This document shows, in pieces, positions 17,790 to 27,394 of a stretch of 36,788 nucleotides of DNA (position 1 is its first letter; each line of letters opens with the position of its first letter). The translations under genes were made by a program, and so were the position numbers. The notes below the pieces were generated by a model. It was not told the DNA's origin. It searched no databases and was given only the letters and a program-made list of their open reading frames with translations. The stretch covers positions 1 through 36,788 of the forward strand of contig NZ_JALHQI010000029.1 of assembly GCF_022842045.1 (NCBI RefSeq), written 5' to 3'. This DNA comes from Arenimonas sp. GTDB lineage: Bacteria; Pseudomonadota; Gammaproteobacteria; Xanthomonadales; Xanthomonadaceae.

Positions 17790-20348
17790 ATGAGCGTTCC
17801 CAAGACCCAAGTGGCCAGCAACGGATATGCGCCGTCGGTGACCCCGATGCTGCGCACCGTGCTGCTGTGCGACATCGTCGACTCCACCGCGCTGATCGAG
17901 CGGCTGGGCGACGTGCGCGCCGTGGCCCTGCTGCAGCGCCACGACCAATTGATGCGCCAGAGCCTGGCCCTGTGCCACGGCCAGCTGATCGACAAGGCCG
18001 ACGGCGTGCTGGCCCTGTTCGAGCGCCCGATCCAGGCCCTGGACTTCGCCCTGCGCTACCAGCGCGGCCTGCGCGAGGTCGGCGCCACCGAGGGCGTGGA
18101 CCTCAAGGCCCGCATCGGCATCCACGTCGGCGACGTGATGACCTGGGCCAACGAGCCCAAGGACGTGATGGCCGGCGCCAAGCCCATCGAGGTCGAAGGC
18201 CTGGCCAAGCCGGTCGCCGCGCGCCTGATGAGCCTGGCCCGCCCCGGCCAGATCCTGATGTCGGGCATGGCCCAGAACCTGTGCCAGCGCGCCGTGGGCG
18301 AACTCGGCGAGGCCGGCGCCAACCTGCGCTGGCTGATGCACGGCCGCTACAGCTTCAAGGGCGTGCCCGCGCCGATGCTGGTGCACGAAGTCGGCGAACC
18401 CGGCCTGTCGCCGCTGCGCGCGCCCGAATCCGGCGCCAAGGCCTGGCGCGAGCTGCCGCTGTGGCGGCGGCCGCCGGTGGTGGCGCTGGAAGTGCTGTTG
18501 GTCGGCGGCCTGGGCCTCGCGCTGTTCTGGACCACGGTGCGCAGCCCGCCCGCCATCGCCTTCGCCGAGCGCGACTGGGTGGTGGTGGCCGACCTGCAGA
18601 ACCGCAGCGGCGAGCCGCTGTTCGACGATTCGCTCGATACGGCGCTGCGCGTCGGCCTCGAGCAGTCGCGGCATGTGAACCTGGTGTCCGACCTGCAGAT
18701 CGACCGTGCGCTCGAGCGCATGCAGCGCCAGGGCCAGCCGGTCGATCGCCAGCTGGCCACCGAGCTCGCGCTGCGCGAGGGCGCCAAGGCCGTCATCCTG
18801 CCCACGGTCGCCCAGGTCGGCGGCGTGATGCGCGTCAGCCTGGAAGTGGTGGACCCGAACAGCGGCGTCACCGTCTACAGCGAAAGCGCCGACGGCCGCG
18901 GAGTCGAGTCGGTGCTGCCGGCCATGGACGAAGCCATCGCCAGCGTGCGCGGGCGGCTGGGCGAATCGCTGTCGAGCATCGAAGCCACCAGCGCCCCGCT
19001 CGAGAAGGTGACCACGGCGAACCTCGAGGCGCTGCGCGCGTACTCGATGGCCAACCAGGCCCTGGGCCGCGGCGATGCCCGTACTTCGCTGACCCTGCTC
19101 GATCGCGCGATCGAACTCGACCCGAACTTCGCCAGTGCCCTGATGAAGAAGGGCGCGCACTACTTCCAGGCCGACGACCTGGCGCAGGCGCGCGCGCTGA
19201 TGGAGCGCGCCGCCGCCCAGCAGGACCGGCTCAGCGCCCGCGACAAGCTCAACGTGCAGGCGCAGCTGGCCATCTTCGAAACGCCGGACCGGATGATCGA
19301 CCGCTACACCCAGCTGGCCGAGCTGTATCCGGACTTCATGACCGGGCAGCAGAACGTCGGCAACACGCTGTGGCAGTTCAAGAACGATTTCGCCGCCGCC
19401 GAGCCCTGGTACCGGCAGGTCGTCGCCAGCCGGCATCCGCTGCGTTCGCTGGCGATGACGACCACCGCGGTGATGCTGGCGGGCCAAGGCAAGCTGGAGG
19501 AAGCGGCCCGGGTTTACGAGGACCTGTCCGCCTTGGGCGGCGGTCGGCTGTTCGGCAGCGACGCCGACATCGCGCTCGCCCGTGGGCAGCACGCGCAGGC
19601 GCTGGCGGCGCTGGACAAGGGCGTCGAGCGTGATTCCCCCATCCAGCGGATCTGGAAGGGCCTGCGCCGCAGTGCCGCCCAGGCGGATCGTGGGCGCTAC
19701 CCGGAAGCCCTCGCCGAGCTTGATGCGCTGGAAGCCACGTCGGGCGTGGTGGGTTCCCCTTCCGACACCGCCCGCATCCAGCTGGCGCGGCTGGCCATCC
19801 ATGCCCGCGCCGGGGACCAGGCGGCGTTCGAGCGCTTGCTGCCGGTCTATCTCGAGGCTCAGCTGGGTCGTGTGGCCATCGCGGCCGAGCGTTACGATTT
19901 CAGCAGCGTTACGCATGCCCTGGTGGGCGGGCTGCTCGCGGTTCGCCAGGGTGAAGTGGCACGCGCGCGCGACGTCCTTGAGAAGACGCGTGCGATGAGC
20001 CTGGGTGCGGGTTATCCCGAGCGCGAAGCGCTTTGGAAGTCACTCGAGGTCGAGCTGGCCCTGGCGGAAGGCAAGCCGGACGACGTCGCCCTGGCGGACA
20101 TGGCCAAGGCCTTGGCGGCCAGCCGCTACCTGCAAGCCGACGTGGCGCGCCTGAAGGTGCTCGAGGCCGGTGATGACAAGGCGGCGGCGGCCGAGGCGGG
20201 CAAGGCGCTGTGCGCGGCCCGGGGGCAGGCGCTGTCGGAGTGGAGCTTCGGCTTCTCCTCGCTGGTGCCGAACCTGCTGGCTACGCGGGCTGCCTGCGAC
20301 GCGTATCCCGCGGCCCGTGCGGTAGCGGCGCGGCCGGCGAGGGGTTGA
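17790..20348 (+). CDS. peptide-modification-system cyclase: class III cyclase, TM, TPR
   Basis: 852 residues. Residues about 20-190 are a class III adenylate/guanylate cyclase homology domain (LLCDIVDSTALIERLGD; KADGVLALF; RIGIHVGD; AARLMSLARPGQILMSG). A membrane segment follows at about 230-252 (VVALEVLLVGGLGLALFW), then a long TPR-like region with 'AIELDPNFASALMKKGAHYFQ'. The layout matches the family named putative peptide modification system cyclase (TIGR04510, from memory). Metal-binding Asp28 and Asp71 are present. The transition-state Asn of VNxAAR is Pro141 (AKPVAARL), and the adenine-selecting Lys position is altered, so catalysis is in doubt. It converges on the leader-peptide gene. 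Confidence 0.85.
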   Translation: MSVPKTQVASNGYAPSVTPMLRTVLLCDIVDSTALIERLGDVRAVALLQRHDQLMRQSLALCHGQLIDKADGVLALFERPIQALDFALRYQRGLREVGATEGVDLKARIGIHVGDVMTWANEPKDVMAGAKPIEVEGLAKPVAARLMSLARPGQILMSGMAQNLCQRAVGELGEAGANLRWLMHGRYSFKGVPAPMLVHEVGEPGLSPLRAPESGAKAWRELPLWRRPPVVALEVLLVGGLGLALFWTTVRSPPAIAFAERDWVVVADLQNRSGEPLFDDSLDTALRVGLEQSRHVNLVSDLQIDRALERMQRQGQPVDRQLATELALREGAKAVILPTVAQVGGVMRVSLEVVDPNSGVTVYSESADGRGVESVLPAMDEAIASVRGRLGESLSSIEATSAPLEKVTTANLEALRAYSMANQALGRGDARTSLTLLDRAIELDPNFASALMKKGAHYFQADDLAQARALMERAAAQQDRLSARDKLNVQAQLAIFETPDRMIDRYTQLAELYPDFMTGQQNVGNTLWQFKNDFAAAEPWYRQVVASRHPLRSLAMTTTAVMLAGQGKLEEAARVYEDLSALGGGRLFGSDADIALARGQHAQALAALDKGVERDSPIQRIWKGLRRSAAQADRGRYPEALAELDALEATSGVVGSPSDTARIQLARLAIHARAGDQAAFERLLPVYLEAQLGRVAIAAERYDFSSVTHALVGGLLAVRQGEVARARDVLEKTRAMSLGAGYPEREALWKSLEVELALAEGKPDDVALADMAKALAASRYLQADVARLKVLEAGDDKAAAAEAGKALCAARGQALSEWSFGFSSLVPNLLATRAACDAYPAARAVAARPARG

Positions 20349-20358
20349 GGAAACGCGA

Positions 20359-20381
20359 CCGGTGGGGCGTGGCCCCACCGG
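20359..20381. terminator. hairpin between cyclase and peptide genes
   Basis: ccggtggggc (20359-20368) pairs perfectly with gccccaccgg (20372-20381) across a 3-base loop, in the 45-bp gap between convergent genes. The stem is very GC-rich. No T run follows on either strand, so termination is plausible but not certain. Confidence 0.55.
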
Positions 20382-20393
20382 CCGGTGGTCGGC

Positions 20394-20648
20394 TTACTCG
20401 ACCAGGAACCAGACCAGGCCGGCCTTGCCCGCGACCTTGCTCTTGATGGCGTCGCGGTTGGCCTTCAGCGACTCCTTGCTCGGCAGCCGGCGGATCGGCG
20501 GCACCTGCGCCGGGTCGACGTCCACGCCCATCGTATGCAGGACGAGGGCAGGGTTGCCCAGGAACTGCTCGCGGAACTGGTCATCGCTGGACAGCTTGTC
20601 CAGGAGTTCATCAACGATCTCGGGCGTGAAGCAGGACGACTTGGACAT
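20394..20648 (-). CDS. NHLP-related RiPP-like precursor peptide
   Basis: 84 residues. The N-terminal half resembles a nitrile-hydratase alpha-chain-like leader: TPEIVDELLDKLSSDDQFRE, then LGNPALVLHTMGVDVDP. The remaining tail (from about residue 47) is basic then hydrophobic, ending GLVWFLVE. The only Cys is residue 6, within the leader. It fits the putative modified peptide / NHLP-related RiPP family (TIGR04509, from memory). ATG at 20648 is chosen over one ten codons upstream because AGGGGAG lies 5-11 bases before it and the leader begins there. It is divergent from the SagB-like dehydrogenase and convergent with the cyclase, as expected for this system. Confidence 0.82.
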   Translation of the reverse strand: MSKSSCFTPEIVDELLDKLSSDDQFREQFLGNPALVLHTMGVDVDPAQVPPIRRLPSKESLKANRDAIKSKVAGKAGLVWFLVE

Positions 20649-20664
20649 GGGGCTCCCCTGGGTG

Positions 20665-20679
20665 ATTGGCGTCGCCAAT
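20665..20679. promoter_or_regulatory. 15-bp dyad between peptide and dehydrogenase genes
   Basis: attggcg-t-cgccaat is a perfect 7+1+7 dyad in the 93-bp divergent gap, ending 17 bases before the peptide start codon. Its position fits an operator controlling the peptide gene or both genes. No regulator is identified; the only local candidates are the GGDEF and cyclase proteins, which lack DNA-binding domains. Confidence 0.5.
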
Positions 20680-20741
20680 GCGACCGGGCAAGCTTAGCGC
20701 CTGCCGGTGCGAAGTCCACCACCGACCCCGCAAGGACACCC

Positions 20742-21886
20742 ATGCTGATCCGCCGCTGCGCCATCCTGGTCTTCGAGGCCCGGGAACACCTGGAGTTCGA
20801 CCTGGCCACCCTGTTCTCCGGTGAGCAGGCACTGGCGGCCGACTGCCGCTGGGTGGCGCTGGCGGCCCACCTTGATGCCGAGGTGCCGGTGTCGGACGCC
20901 GAACTGGCGCTGCTTCGGTCCGTGGGGGAATCGCTCTGGGTCGAGCGCGAGCCCCTGGACCGGGCGCATGGTCAGGACACCGTGGACGCGATGCTGCAGG
21001 CCGGCCTGCTGCTGGCCTTCGACGGGGCGGGCGCGGGTTGGCGCGAACGCGACGAGGCCGTGCGCGAAAGCCACTGGCGTCCGCTGCCGGCGCTGGCCCA
21101 CGCCTTCAGCCGCTGGAGCGGCCAGGACGTCGCCAGCGATCCGCGGCTGTCGCAGTTCAAGACCATCCGCGACATGGTGCAGGCCTTCGGCCCGCCGCCG
21201 CCGGAAACGGTCGAGCGCGCGCTGGCCGCGGCGCGGGTCGCACTGCCGCCCCCGGAAGCCGGCCCGCTGGATGGCCCGCTGATGGCCCGCTACACCGGCC
21301 GTAACTACGACCCGGCGGGCGTCGTGCCGCTGGCGGTCGCGTCGCGCCTGCTGCAGCGGACCTTCGGCGCCCAGCAGGTGCGCGAGATCGCGGAAGGCAC
21401 CGCGGCCCTGAAGAAGACCAGCCCGTCCGGCGGCAGCCTGCATCCAATCGAGGCCTACGTGCTGGTGCAGCGCGTCGAAGGCCTGGCGCCCGGCTTCTAC
21501 CACTACCACCCGGTCACGCACGCGCTGGAGCCGCTGCAGGCGCTGGCGCCCCCGGAAGCGCGCGCGCACGCGCTCGCCTTCGTCGCCGGCCAGGAGTGGT
21601 TCGCCGATGCGCCGCTGCTGGTGGTGATGGCGCCGCGCTGGCGCCGCAACTTCTGGAAGTACCGCAACCACGCCAAGGCCCACCGCGCGATCATGATGGA
21701 CGCCGGCCATCTGTCGCAGACCTTCTACCTGCTGGCGGCCGAGGCCGGGCTGCCGGCCTTCATCACCGCGGCGGTGAACGAGATCGACATCGCGGCGGCG
21801 CTGGGCCTGGATCCGATCCGCGACGGCGTCATCGCCGTCTGCGGCTGCGGGCCGGCCAGCGGTGAGCAGGTAACCGTGGAGTACCG

Positions 21887-21890
<4 letters not shown>
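20742..21890 (+). CDS. SagB-like putative peptide maturation dehydrogenase
   Basis: 382 residues. The first ~190 residues form a domain with no motif I recognise. The rest is a SagB/ThcOx-type nitroreductase-fold FMN oxidoreductase: ARYTGRNYDP, KKTSPSGGSLHPIEAYVLV, YHYHPVTHALEPL, WKYRNHAKAHRAIMMDAGH, QTFYLLAAEAGLPAF. SagB enzymes oxidise azolines to azoles in peptide maturation. Here no YcaO cyclodehydratase is nearby, so the substrate step is unknown. It matches the putative peptide maturation dehydrogenase family (TIGR04511, from memory). ATG at 20742 has AAGGA (20732-20736). The stop shares CTAG (21887-21890) with the convergent comM remnant. Confidence 0.87.
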
Positions 21891-22548
<658 letters not shown>

Positions 22549-22668
22549 TGACATTTCCAGAAGTCTTCGCGACCATCGGGCCAAGGAGGCCCGAAATGAC
22601 GCCAGAGACCGCACATCAGTTGAAGCGACTTCAAACCTTACTGGCTGCGACTTCTTATAGTTTTCCAG
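22549..22668. repeat. candidate transposon left end with repeated motifs
   Basis: GCGACTTC occurs at 22625-22632 and again at 22647-22654, exactly 22 bases apart, the length of a TnsB site in Tn7. tttccag occurs at 22554-22560 and 22662-22668. The motifs lie partly inside the tnsA reading frame. They could be TnsB-binding sites overlapping the gene, but the motifs are short. Confidence 0.3.
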
Positions 22669-23369
22669 CAGAAGATGCGAAAGGCTTCCCAAACTTGCTC
22701 CCAGCCGCCAGAAAGATAGGTTTAGGCCGCCGGTCGCTGACCGGAATGATGACGTCCGGCGCGAAGGTAGAGGGTCCCGGCCCCTTCGAATCCGCCTTGG
22801 AGCGGGACTACTTCGTCCTCCTCGAGTTCGACCAGCAGGTCTCGGTCTGGCATCCCCAGCCCGCCGAAGTGACCGGGCCCGCTGCTGGCCGGTCGGGAAA
22901 CCAGAAGTACTACCCGGACGTCCTGGTTGAACGGATTGAGACCGTGAACGGCGAGCCGACCCAGCGGGCGGAGCTGTGCGAGATCAAGTATCGGGAGGAA
23001 ATCTTCCGGAAATGGGTCACCCTCAAGCCCAAGTTCAAAGCCTGCCGCCGCTACGCCCGCCAGCGGGGCTGGCGGTTCCGGATTCTCACCGAGGTTGAGA
23101 TTCGGACCCCGCGGCTGGCCAATGCCAAGTTCCTTCTCCCTTACTCGCGTCGGGATACCGACTGGATCCTGGAGCACCAGGTGATGGAGTCGGTCCGCGC
23201 CTTGGGCGAAACGACCATTCACCAGTACATGGCCTCGCTGCCAGGCAGCCAGTGGGACAAGGCAGCGGTACTGCCGGTTGTGTACTACCTGATCTGCAGG
23301 GGTGAGATCGTGGCGAACCTGGATCAACCGCTGACGCCACAGTCTCCGATCCGTGCCGTCGACCAGTAG
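22596..23369 (+). CDS. tnsA: TnsA-like transposon endonuclease
   Basis: 257 residues. Tn7 TnsA cuts the 5' ends of the element so that it moves by cut-and-paste. The PD-(D/E)XK-type residues are visible: FESALERD (E65), YYPDVLV (D108) and CEIKYRE (E129, K131). Tn7 TnsA has QVK where this protein has EIK. A C-terminal domain follows (LPYSRRDTDWILEH...). ATG at 22596 has an excellent ribosome site, AAGGAGG (22583-22589). The gene starts only about 47 bases inside the element, very close to the end. The next gene overlaps it by 17 bases. Confidence 0.9.
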   Translation: MTPETAHQLKRLQTLLAATSYSFPAEDAKGFPNLLPAARKIGLGRRSLTGMMTSGAKVEGPGPFESALERDYFVLLEFDQQVSVWHPQPAEVTGPAAGRSGNQKYYPDVLVERIETVNGEPTQRAELCEIKYREEIFRKWVTLKPKFKACRRYARQRGWRFRILTEVEIRTPRLANAKFLLPYSRRDTDWILEHQVMESVRALGETTIHQYMASLPGSQWDKAAVLPVVYYLICRGEIVANLDQPLTPQSPIRAVDQ

Positions 23370-25290
23370 CTCGACGGCGCCAGAGAATCCGCTGGCTATC
23401 GGCGGAGTCTTCGTCCTTCGTGGCGACACCTACCTGGTCGACGGTTATCTCGACCTGACCCATCTCATCGCGCGTCGAGAAAGCGACGGCCAGAAGGTGC
23501 GGCTGATCATTGCCGACATCCTGGATGCTATTGCCACTCCCCCATCGACCTCAACCCCTGACGAGGAAACAGCGTCTTCGAGCGGCACGGAAACCCTGTC
23601 AAAAGAAGACTGGGATATCGCGGTAGCGCGAAGCGAGAAGCTCAAGACGCTGGTGGAGGCAAAGCGGCCATCAAAGAAACTGGCCGCCGAGGTGGCCACG
23701 TTCTTCGGCGTCCATGTCAGCACCATCTATCGCTGGCTCAAGCGGGAGCAGGAGAAAGGCATTGCAGCGCTGGCGCCGCTACACCCCAGCGGTGGGCGTG
23801 GCAGATCGCGGCTAAACGACATCCTTGACGATGTCATCTGGGCGGCCATCGAAGAGCACTACCTGACCGACAAGAAAATGCGGATCTCGAAGGTCATGAC
23901 GATTCTGGGGCCGAAGTGCCGCCGCGCGAATCTGAAAGTACCGCACGCCAATACCGTCAGGCTTCGCGTGTCTTGGCTCTCTGACAAGACGAAGGATGAG
24001 GCCCGCGACGGGGAGCGAGGCCGGAAGCGGCACCGGCCCGTGCCGGGCTCCTACAAGGAAGCGACCCACCCGAACTCTGTCTGGCAGATCGATCACACGC
24101 CCCTGGATCTGTGCATCGTCGATGATGTCTATCGTCGCAACATTGGCCGGGCGTGGCTGACGCTGGTCATCGACGTCTACAGTCGCTGCGTCGTGGGCTT
24201 CTACCTCTCGCTAGACAAGCCCAACGCGACCTCGGTTGGCATGGCCCTGGTCCACGCCATCCTGCCCAAGGAAGGCTGGCTGGCGGCGCATGGCATCGAC
24301 GTCAAATGGCCCAACTGGGGCAAGCCGATCAAGGTTCACGCTGACAACGACAAGACATTCCGATGCGACATGGTCACTCGGGCGGCGATGGCGCAGAAGT
24401 TTGACCTGGAGTGGCGGCCAGTCAAGACGCCGCACTGGGGTGGACACATCGAGCGGCTCCTTGGCACGCTCAATCAGGAAATCCACACCATCAACGGGAC
24501 GACCTTCTCAAACCCTACCCAGCGAGGCGACTACAAATCGCACGAAGAAGCCGAGTTCACCTTCTCCGACTCAGAAACCTATGTCACCAAGTATCTGTGC
24601 GGCGTGTATCACCAAAGCAAGCATGACGGTATCGGCCGCCCGCCGATCCGGATGTACGAGTCCGGAATTCTTGGCGATGCTCACACCCTAGGTACGGGCC
24701 TGCAAGCGCCGATCAAGGATCCGATGCGACTGCGGCTGGACTTTCTCCCATTCAAGGAAGTGACCGTCCAAGCCTATGGCGTCACCTGGGACACCATCAC
24801 CTACTACGACCCGAGCATCGATCATTGGATTCATGCCCGGGATCCGGAGACAGGCAGGAAGCGGCGATTCACTGTTCGGCGGGACCCCCGGGATCTGAGT
24901 TCGATCTGGTTTCTGGACCCCGACCGCGACGTCTATCTAAAAATTCCGTACCGGCGCATGGAGCACCCTTCGCTCAACCTGTGGGAGCTGCGAGAGGTCA
25001 GAGCGCACCTGCGAGCCCAAGGCAAGGAAGAGGTTGATGAGGACCTCGTGTTTGATACCTACGAGGAGCTCCAGCGGATCAAGAATAATGCGAGCGATGA
25101 GACCAAGGAAGCCCGTAAGCGAGATCAGAAGAAGCGAACCTACGAAAAGAAGAAGGCTGCTGAAGCCGCACAAGTAGGCGCTGCCACCCCCGCCAGCCAG
25201 CAAGCGCCGCCCAGCAGGCCCGCCAACACGAACGGCCTGCTGGAGGACGACGAGGAGATATCGTCCTTCGAGGTTGTGCGCGGTGGCTGA
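23353..25290 (+). CDS. tnsB: TnsB/TniA-type DDE transposase
   Basis: 645 residues. An N-terminal helix-turn-helix region (AAEVATFFGVHVSTIYRWLKRE) leads to a retroviral-integrase-type core. QIDHTPLD gives the first Asp (near residue 247), HADND the second (near 330) and GGHIERLLGTLNQEIH the Glu (near 367); the D-to-E spacing is about 35. A Mu-type C-terminal beta barrel and a charged KKAAEAAQ tail follow, the latter expected to touch TnsC. GTG at 23353 overlaps tnsA, giving translational coupling. The protein joins the element's 3' ends to target DNA. Confidence 0.92.
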   Translation: MPSTSSSTAPENPLAIGGVFVLRGDTYLVDGYLDLTHLIARRESDGQKVRLIIADILDAIATPPSTSTPDEETASSSGTETLSKEDWDIAVARSEKLKTLVEAKRPSKKLAAEVATFFGVHVSTIYRWLKREQEKGIAALAPLHPSGGRGRSRLNDILDDVIWAAIEEHYLTDKKMRISKVMTILGPKCRRANLKVPHANTVRLRVSWLSDKTKDEARDGERGRKRHRPVPGSYKEATHPNSVWQIDHTPLDLCIVDDVYRRNIGRAWLTLVIDVYSRCVVGFYLSLDKPNATSVGMALVHAILPKEGWLAAHGIDVKWPNWGKPIKVHADNDKTFRCDMVTRAAMAQKFDLEWRPVKTPHWGGHIERLLGTLNQEIHTINGTTFSNPTQRGDYKSHEEAEFTFSDSETYVTKYLCGVYHQSKHDGIGRPPIRMYESGILGDAHTLGTGLQAPIKDPMRLRLDFLPFKEVTVQAYGVTWDTITYYDPSIDHWIHARDPETGRKRRFTVRRDPRDLSSIWFLDPDRDVYLKIPYRRMEHPSLNLWELREVRAHLRAQGKEEVDEDLVFDTYEELQRIKNNASDETKEARKRDQKKRTYEKKKAAEAAQVGAATPASQQAPPSRPANTNGLLEDDEEISSFEVVRGG

Positions 25291-26179
25291 GGACCATCTG
25301 AGCGCCGAAACACGCGCGATGCTGGGCCGCCCGGCAGCCGAGCGTTTGGCTTGGTTTCAGACCGAGTTCTGGATCAAGTACCCGGCGTCCGACGCCATCC
25401 TGGCTCGATTGGAAGAGCTTGTGAACAAGCCGCGCCGGGCGCGCATGCCGGGATATTTGGTTACGTCGGAATCGAACAACGGCAAGACATCAATCGCTAT
25501 GAGATTTGCCGGCCTCCACCCGCCGGTCTTCTCCGAAGCCGATAACAAGATGCAAATGCCAGTGATGCTGCTGGAGGTCGTTCCTACGCCGACCGAGGCA
25601 GCCATTATTGAGCGCATTCTCTCGATCTTGGGGATTCCCTACCGGCTCACCGATCCCGTGCCCGACAAGCGCGAGGCCGCCATCGTCGCGATGCGTAACG
25701 CCGGCCTGCAGTTGTTGATGCTGGACGAGCTTCAGAAGATTCTTGGCGCCCGACTCGAACAGCGCAGAGCCGTGATGGACGCATTGCGGTACATCGCCAA
25801 CCAGGTGCCCGTGCCCGTAGTGGCCTTCAGCACACCCCGCGGCACCGGGGGCCTGGCATCGTCAGACGAAATGATCAACCGACTTCGGCCGCTCACATTG
25901 CCCACGTGGAAGCTGGATGCTGACTTCCAGCGACTGCTGCTGTCTTTCGAGGAGCACATGCCGCTGCCGGAGCGTTCGGGCCTGGGCAAGAAGGCAATGG
26001 CGGCCCTGATCCACACGTTGTCCGAGGGCCTCGTGGGCGAAGTCTACGACTTGCTCGAGCTGGCGCTCAGTGTGGCGATCGCCTCAGACGCCCCGCGGAT
26101 TGACGAGGCCCTCCTCCGAGGTCTGGCCTGGACGCCCCCGTCAGACCGCAAACGCTTGGCCCGTGCCGCCACGCCGTGA
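25283..26179 (+). CDS. tnsC: TnsC/TniB-type AAA+ ATPase
   Basis: About 298 residues. Walker A is SESNNGKTS (residues about 62-70), the TniB form, and Walker B is LQLLMLDELQ. Sensor-like segments FSTPRGTGG and MINRLRPLTLPTW follow. TniB/TnsC proteins polymerise on target DNA and link target selection to the transposase. A start at GTG 25283 overlaps the tnsB stop by 8 bases; a TTG at 25274 would add three codons. The C-terminus overlaps tniQ (GTGA). Confidence 0.9.
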   Translation: MAEDHLSAETRAMLGRPAAERLAWFQTEFWIKYPASDAILARLEELVNKPRRARMPGYLVTSESNNGKTSIAMRFAGLHPPVFSEADNKMQMPVMLLEVVPTPTEAAIIERILSILGIPYRLTDPVPDKREAAIVAMRNAGLQLLMLDELQKILGARLEQRRAVMDALRYIANQVPVPVVAFSTPRGTGGLASSDEMINRLRPLTLPTWKLDADFQRLLLSFEEHMPLPERSGLGKKAMAALIHTLSEGLVGEVYDLLELALSVAIASDAPRIDEALLRGLAWTPPSDRKRLARAATP

Positions 26180-27321
26180 GGGTCCGCGGCAATCGCTGGG
26201 CCAGTGTTCCGCCGCCTCAACCAGACGAACTGATGTCTTCCTGGCTCCATAGGCTGGCCCGAGCCAACGGCCGCTCGGACCACACGCTGTGCTCAATGAT
26301 GTTCGGGGCAGTCCCGTTGCTGAACCGCGACCTCGATCTGACCATGCCCGTTGCATTGCTACCCGTGCTCTCGAAATGGACGGGCATTTCCGAGTACCGG
26401 TTGTCGGAACTCCTGTTGACGACGATCCAGGGCAAGGTCACCGGCGAAAGCCGGACCGGGACAGTCTGTCGATGGGTGCTTCCCCTGGGTGTTTACCACC
26501 GGGTACGCCGGCACCATGGACTTCAATACTGTCCGCAATGCTTGGCGGAACCCATCGCATACGCTCGAAAGCAGTGGCGCTACGCGTTCGTGACCGAGTG
26601 CCTGGAGCATGAGCGCCCTCTGTTCGACCGGTGCCCCACGTGCGCGTCTCCCTTCATGTTTCACCGGATGCATCCGGATCGCGGGCAACGCTGGGGCTGC
26701 GCGACTTGCGGCGAGGCCCTGAACACGCCAGATGCCAGTGCCGGGTCAAAATACCTACTGCGACGACAGCAGGCGCGACTCGTGGCCGCGGCCGGCAGCG
26801 GCGGAGCACGCATGAACTGCCGCTGGGTCAGCTCGCTGACGCTGTTCAATGGGTACCGGTTTCTCGTGCACACCCTCACCTCATCGCGTTTGAAGCACCT
26901 GGCGAACACGGCAATCATCGACCGGGACGGCACGTTGCGGCCCTCTGGGACGCACACAGAGTTCGAGCGTATGGGGGTCTACTTGAGGAGGCCGATCATG
27001 CTCGCGCTGGCCACGTGGATGACCGATTGGCCGGATCGCTTTCTGCGAGACGTGCGGTCGTCTTGTTCAAGCCGGTCGGTACTGATTGGGGATCGGCGGC
27101 ACATCCCGTTCTGGATTCAGGAGGTGCTCGATACCTTGCCCACGGCCCAGCCCCACCGACTGACATCACAGGAAGTTCAAAGCTGCGCGCGGTGGCTCCG
27201 AGCCGGCGGCCAGGCCATCAGCTTTGATGGGCTGTGCAGGGCCCTCTCACTTTCCACCTGGGAACGAATGCTTCCCGCGAACAGGGTGCTCTTGGGAGAG
27301 GGCGTGTCCGGGCTGGACTGA
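26176..27321 (+). CDS. tniQ: TniQ/TnsD-family target-selection protein
   Basis: 381 residues. PPPQPDELMSSWLHRLARANGRS at the N-terminus is the TniQ signature. Two zinc-binding clusters follow: YCPQC...CLEHERPLFDRCPTC and WGCATCGEAL. TniQ/TnsD proteins choose the target site; in this element the comM junction suggests a sequence-specific DNA-binding role for the C-terminal part. The GTG start overlaps the tnsC stop. It is a single TniQ, with no second TnsD-like or TnsE-like gene in the window, and no CRISPR components. Convergent with the Xre-type gene. Confidence 0.9.
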   Translation: MRVRGNRWASVPPPQPDELMSSWLHRLARANGRSDHTLCSMMFGAVPLLNRDLDLTMPVALLPVLSKWTGISEYRLSELLLTTIQGKVTGESRTGTVCRWVLPLGVYHRVRRHHGLQYCPQCLAEPIAYARKQWRYAFVTECLEHERPLFDRCPTCASPFMFHRMHPDRGQRWGCATCGEALNTPDASAGSKYLLRRQQARLVAAAGSGGARMNCRWVSSLTLFNGYRFLVHTLTSSRLKHLANTAIIDRDGTLRPSGTHTEFERMGVYLRRPIMLALATWMTDWPDRFLRDVRSSCSSRSVLIGDRRHIPFWIQEVLDTLPTAQPHRLTSQEVQSCARWLRAGGQAISFDGLCRALSLSTWERMLPANRVLLGEGVSGLD

Positions 27322-27394
27322 GCGTTGATGTGGCCGGCGCCGTAAATCATCCGTAGCCTCATCGCGAAAGAGTGAAGTCTAGCCGCGCCAAGGC

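Noticed and set aside
20394-20678. Longer peptide starting ten codons upstream (MATPITQGSP...)
   Set aside because: The shorter start at 20648 has a better ribosome site and gives the leader N-terminus; the extension would also run across the 15-bp dyad.
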